DNA of 36,265 bases. It comes from Micromonospora endophytica (lineage in GTDB: Bacteria; Actinomycetota; Actinomycetes; Mycobacteriales; Micromonosporaceae). Position 1 is the stretch's first letter. Each line of letters opens with the position of its first letter. The notes under the pieces were generated by a model, which was given only the letters and a program-made list of their open reading frames with translations, was not told the DNA's origin and ran no database searches. The position numbers were made by a program, and so were the translations under genes. This document shows positions 34,561 through 36,265 of this stretch, piece after piece. The stretch spans positions 1-36,265 of the forward strand of contig NZ_POTX01000033.1 in the NCBI RefSeq assembly GCF_003236305.1. The letters are read 5' to 3'.

Positions 34561-35067
34561 ATGCTTCGCGCGATCGGCCTGCCACTGGCGGCGCGGCTGC
34601 TTGCTGGCAGTGCCACAGCCCTGCTGCTCGGGGGTGGTGCGGCCGCGACGACCCAGGCCGAGCCGCGACCGGGCGCACTGACACTGCTCGCCGCCGAGGC
34701 CCGGCCGCGGCCGCCACAGCCCCCACCGGAGTCGTCCGGGTCGCCGCAGCCGCCGACAGGGTCGCCGCAACCCCCGCCGTCCGCGTCGGCATCGGCCGAG
34801 ACGGTGGTCAGCTTCGAGGTGCTCCCGCTCTCACCATCACCCACCCCGACCGGTCAGCCGTCGCCGCAGCCATGTCCCACCGGATCGATGCCGGGACCCT
34901 CCGGCCAGCCGGTGCCGGGCGGAACCGGCCAGCCGGGCCCCGAGGGGCCCTGCCGGCTGCCGGTGACCGGCGACGCCTGGTCACCGGCTTGGCCGCTGGC
35001 CGTCGGCACGGCCAGCGTGCTGCTGGGCATCGGCCTGGCGCTCGCCCGCCGACGTCGCCGGCCCTGA
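34561..35067 (+). CDS. Small Pro-rich LPXTG cell-wall protein
   Basis: 168 aa. N-terminal signal peptide (MLRAIGLPLAARLLAG..., cleavage near residues 30-33), then a Pro/Ser/Gly-rich, probably disordered stalk with PQPPTGSPQPPPS-type repeats, then a full sortase sorting signal: LPVTGD, hydrophobic helix (WPLAVGTASVLLGIGLAL) and an RRRRRP tail. Sortase would cleave between Thr and Gly and attach it to peptidoglycan. No catalytic domain: it may be a spacer or partner for other surface proteins. The sortase gene is not in the window. Divergent from the WxL-like gene. Confidence 0.85.
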   Translation: MLRAIGLPLAARLLAGSATALLLGGGAAATTQAEPRPGALTLLAAEARPRPPQPPPESSGSPQPPTGSPQPPPSASASAETVVSFEVLPLSPSPTPTGQPSPQPCPTGSMPGPSGQPVPGGTGQPGPEGPCRLPVTGDAWSPAWPLAVGTASVLLGIGLALARRRRRP

Positions 35068-35069
35068 CC

Positions 35070-35086
35070 CCCGCCAATCCGGCGGG
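35070..35086. terminator. Hairpin between convergent LPXTG and hisC genes
   Basis: CCCGCC-AATCC-GGCGGG, perfect 6-bp arms, 3 bp after the LPXTG stop and 52 bp from the hisC stop. Could serve both directions. Confidence 0.45.
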
Positions 35087-35137
35087 CCGGAGCACGCCAG
35101 GTCCGGCGACCGACGAGCATGGCCGACGGTGGACGGG

Positions 35138-36241
35138 TCAGGTCAGGGCGGACTCGGCCGCTGCGAGGAAGGTGTCGTTCTCGGCCGGGGTGCCGATGGT
35201 GACCCGGACCCCGTCGCCCGGGAACGGGCGGACGATCACCCCGCGCGCCTCACATGCCTTGCCGAACTCCACAGCCCGGTCGCCGATCGGCAGCCAGACG
35301 AAGTTCGCCTGGCTGGTCGGCACGTCCGGCACCAGCTTGCGCAACGCCTCGGTGACCCGGTCCCGCTCGGCCACCACGAGTGCGCAGCGCCGCCGTACCT
35401 CCTCCGCCTCAGCCAGCGCGGCGAGCGCACCGGCCTGCGCGGCCAGGCTGGTGGAGAACGGGGTGACGACCTTGCGTACCGCCGCGGCCACCTCCGGCTG
35501 GGCGACCAGGAAACCGATCCGCAGGCCCGCCAGACCCCACGCCTTGGAGAGGGTACGCAGCACGGCCACGTTGGGCCGGTCGGCGTAGCCGAGGCCGTCG
35601 GGCACCTCGGGGTCGGTGACGAACTCCCGGTACGCCTCGTCGATCACCACGAGCACGTCGTCGGGCACCGCGTCGAGGAAACGGTCCAGCTCGGCCCGGC
35701 GTACCGCGGTGCCGGTCGGGTTGTTGGGGTTGCAGACCAGGATCATCCGGGTCCGGTCGGTCACCGCCGCCGCCATCGCCGCCAGGTCGTGCCCGTGCCC
35801 GGCGTCGTTGGCCACCCGTACGCTGGTCGCGCCGCTGGTCGCCGCGATGATCGGGTACGCCTCGAACGAGCGCCACGAGTAGAGCAGCTCGTCGCCGGGC
35901 AGGCAGGTGGCGCGTACCAGGTGCTCGGCGAGCGCCACCGAGCCGCAGCCGGTGGCGATCCGGTCGACGTCCACCTCGTACCGCTCGGCAAGCGCCTGTC
36001 GCAGCGCCACCACGCCCATGTCGGGGTAACGGTGCACTCCGGCCACCGCCTCGGCCACCGCCTCCACCACACCGGGCAGCGGGCCGTACGGGACCTCGTT
36101 GCTGGCCAGCTTGATCGCCTCGGGCAGACCCAGCTCCCGAGCCAGGTCGGCCGGGCTGCGGCCGGGCACGTAGTTGGGCAGCGCGTCCAGGTCGACGCGG
36201 GTCAGCCGCGGTGTGGGCCGGTGACGTCCGGTGTCGGTCAT
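35138..36241 (-). CDS. hisC: Histidinol-phosphate / aromatic aminotransferase
   Basis: 367-aa fold-type I PLP aminotransferase. Seen: KLASNEVPYGPLPGVVEAV, VTDRTRMILVCNPNNPTGT, VVIDEAYREFV and the PLP-Lys motif LSKAWGLAGLRIGF (Lys233). The HisC subfamily is clear, but it is not in a his operon, so it may be the second copy found in many actinobacteria (HisC2/Pat), which transaminates aromatic amino acids. With hmgA and fahA about 5-8 kb away a link to tyrosine metabolism is possible but unproven. ATG 36241 has GGGAG about eight bases upstream. Complete at the 3' end. Confidence 0.88.
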   Translation of the reverse strand: MTDTGRHRPTPRLTRVDLDALPNYVPGRSPADLARELGLPEAIKLASNEVPYGPLPGVVEAVAEAVAGVHRYPDMGVVALRQALAERYEVDVDRIATGCGSVALAEHLVRATCLPGDELLYSWRSFEAYPIIAATSGATSVRVANDAGHGHDLAAMAAAVTDRTRMILVCNPNNPTGTAVRRAELDRFLDAVPDDVLVVIDEAYREFVTDPEVPDGLGYADRPNVAVLRTLSKAWGLAGLRIGFLVAQPEVAAAVRKVVTPFSTSLAAQAGALAALAEAEEVRRRCALVVAERDRVTEALRKLVPDVPTSQANFVWLPIGDRAVEFGKACEARGVIVRPFPGDGVRVTIGTPAENDTFLAAAESALT

Positions 36242-36265
36242 GGGGTTTCTCCCGGGGGGTTGGCG

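Overview
High-GC (visibly about 70% or more) actinobacterial chromosome, most likely Micromonosporaceae (Micromonospora/Salinispora/Actinoplanes relatives). This is inferred from Lsr2, CarD, DisA and LpqE homologues, the many GTG starts, the gene order nadB-nadC-coaX-lysS-lsr2-clpC ... mutY ... disA-radA-lpqE ... carD-ispD-ispF (which I recall in similar order in Mycobacterium tuberculosis), and a type III PKS/UbiA cluster of a kind I recall from Actinoplanes. No rRNA, tRNA, CRISPR array, transposase or phage gene was found.

Layout. 1-182: intergenic, with one copy of a 57-bp stem-loop repeat. 183-4515: septum-formation-type lipoprotein, then NAD synthesis (nadB, nadC) and pantothenate kinase (coaX). 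4522-10440: a SAM methyltransferase (minus strand), lysS, lsr2 and clpC; the 545-bp lsr2-clpC gap holds a strong terminator, several dyads and a tight cluster of DnaA boxes. 10752-17979: secreted C39-like peptidase, mutY (minus), ACT-domain protein plus peptide deformylase, a membrane-anchored hypothetical, and disA, radA and lpqE (minus). 18118-23394: an accessory block between lpqE and carD, made of a UbiA prenyltransferase, a UbiG-like methyltransferase, an acyl-CoA-dehydrogenase-fold protein lacking the usual catalytic Glu, a type III polyketide synthase with an intact Cys-His-Asn triad, and two membrane-anchored unknowns. 23732-25454: carD, ispD, ispF. 25464-27047: TPR protein with a tandem-repeat linker.

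27145-30487 is a homogentisate catabolic locus: hmgA diverges from an unknown 288-codon gene that is translationally coupled to fumarylacetoacetase. A 19-bp perfect palindrome lies in the divergent gap. No maleylacetoacetate isomerase is recognisable, so the unknown gene is a candidate for that step. 30662-32735: orphan DUF397, SRPBCC and beta-propeller proteins. 32760-35067: a cell-surface module of DUF916-like membrane protein, WxL-like secreted protein and divergent LPXTG protein. 35138-36241: hisC-type aminotransferase.

Many genes carry a TANNNT hexamer ending 6-7 nt before the start codon and no Shine-Dalgarno sequence, which suggests leaderless transcripts; this pattern was used to choose several starts. 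The strongest leads for new biology are the unknown gene in the homogentisate operon, the PKS/prenyltransferase block with its atypical flavoprotein, the surface module with twin upstream motifs, the repeated stem-loop element and the DnaA-box cluster.
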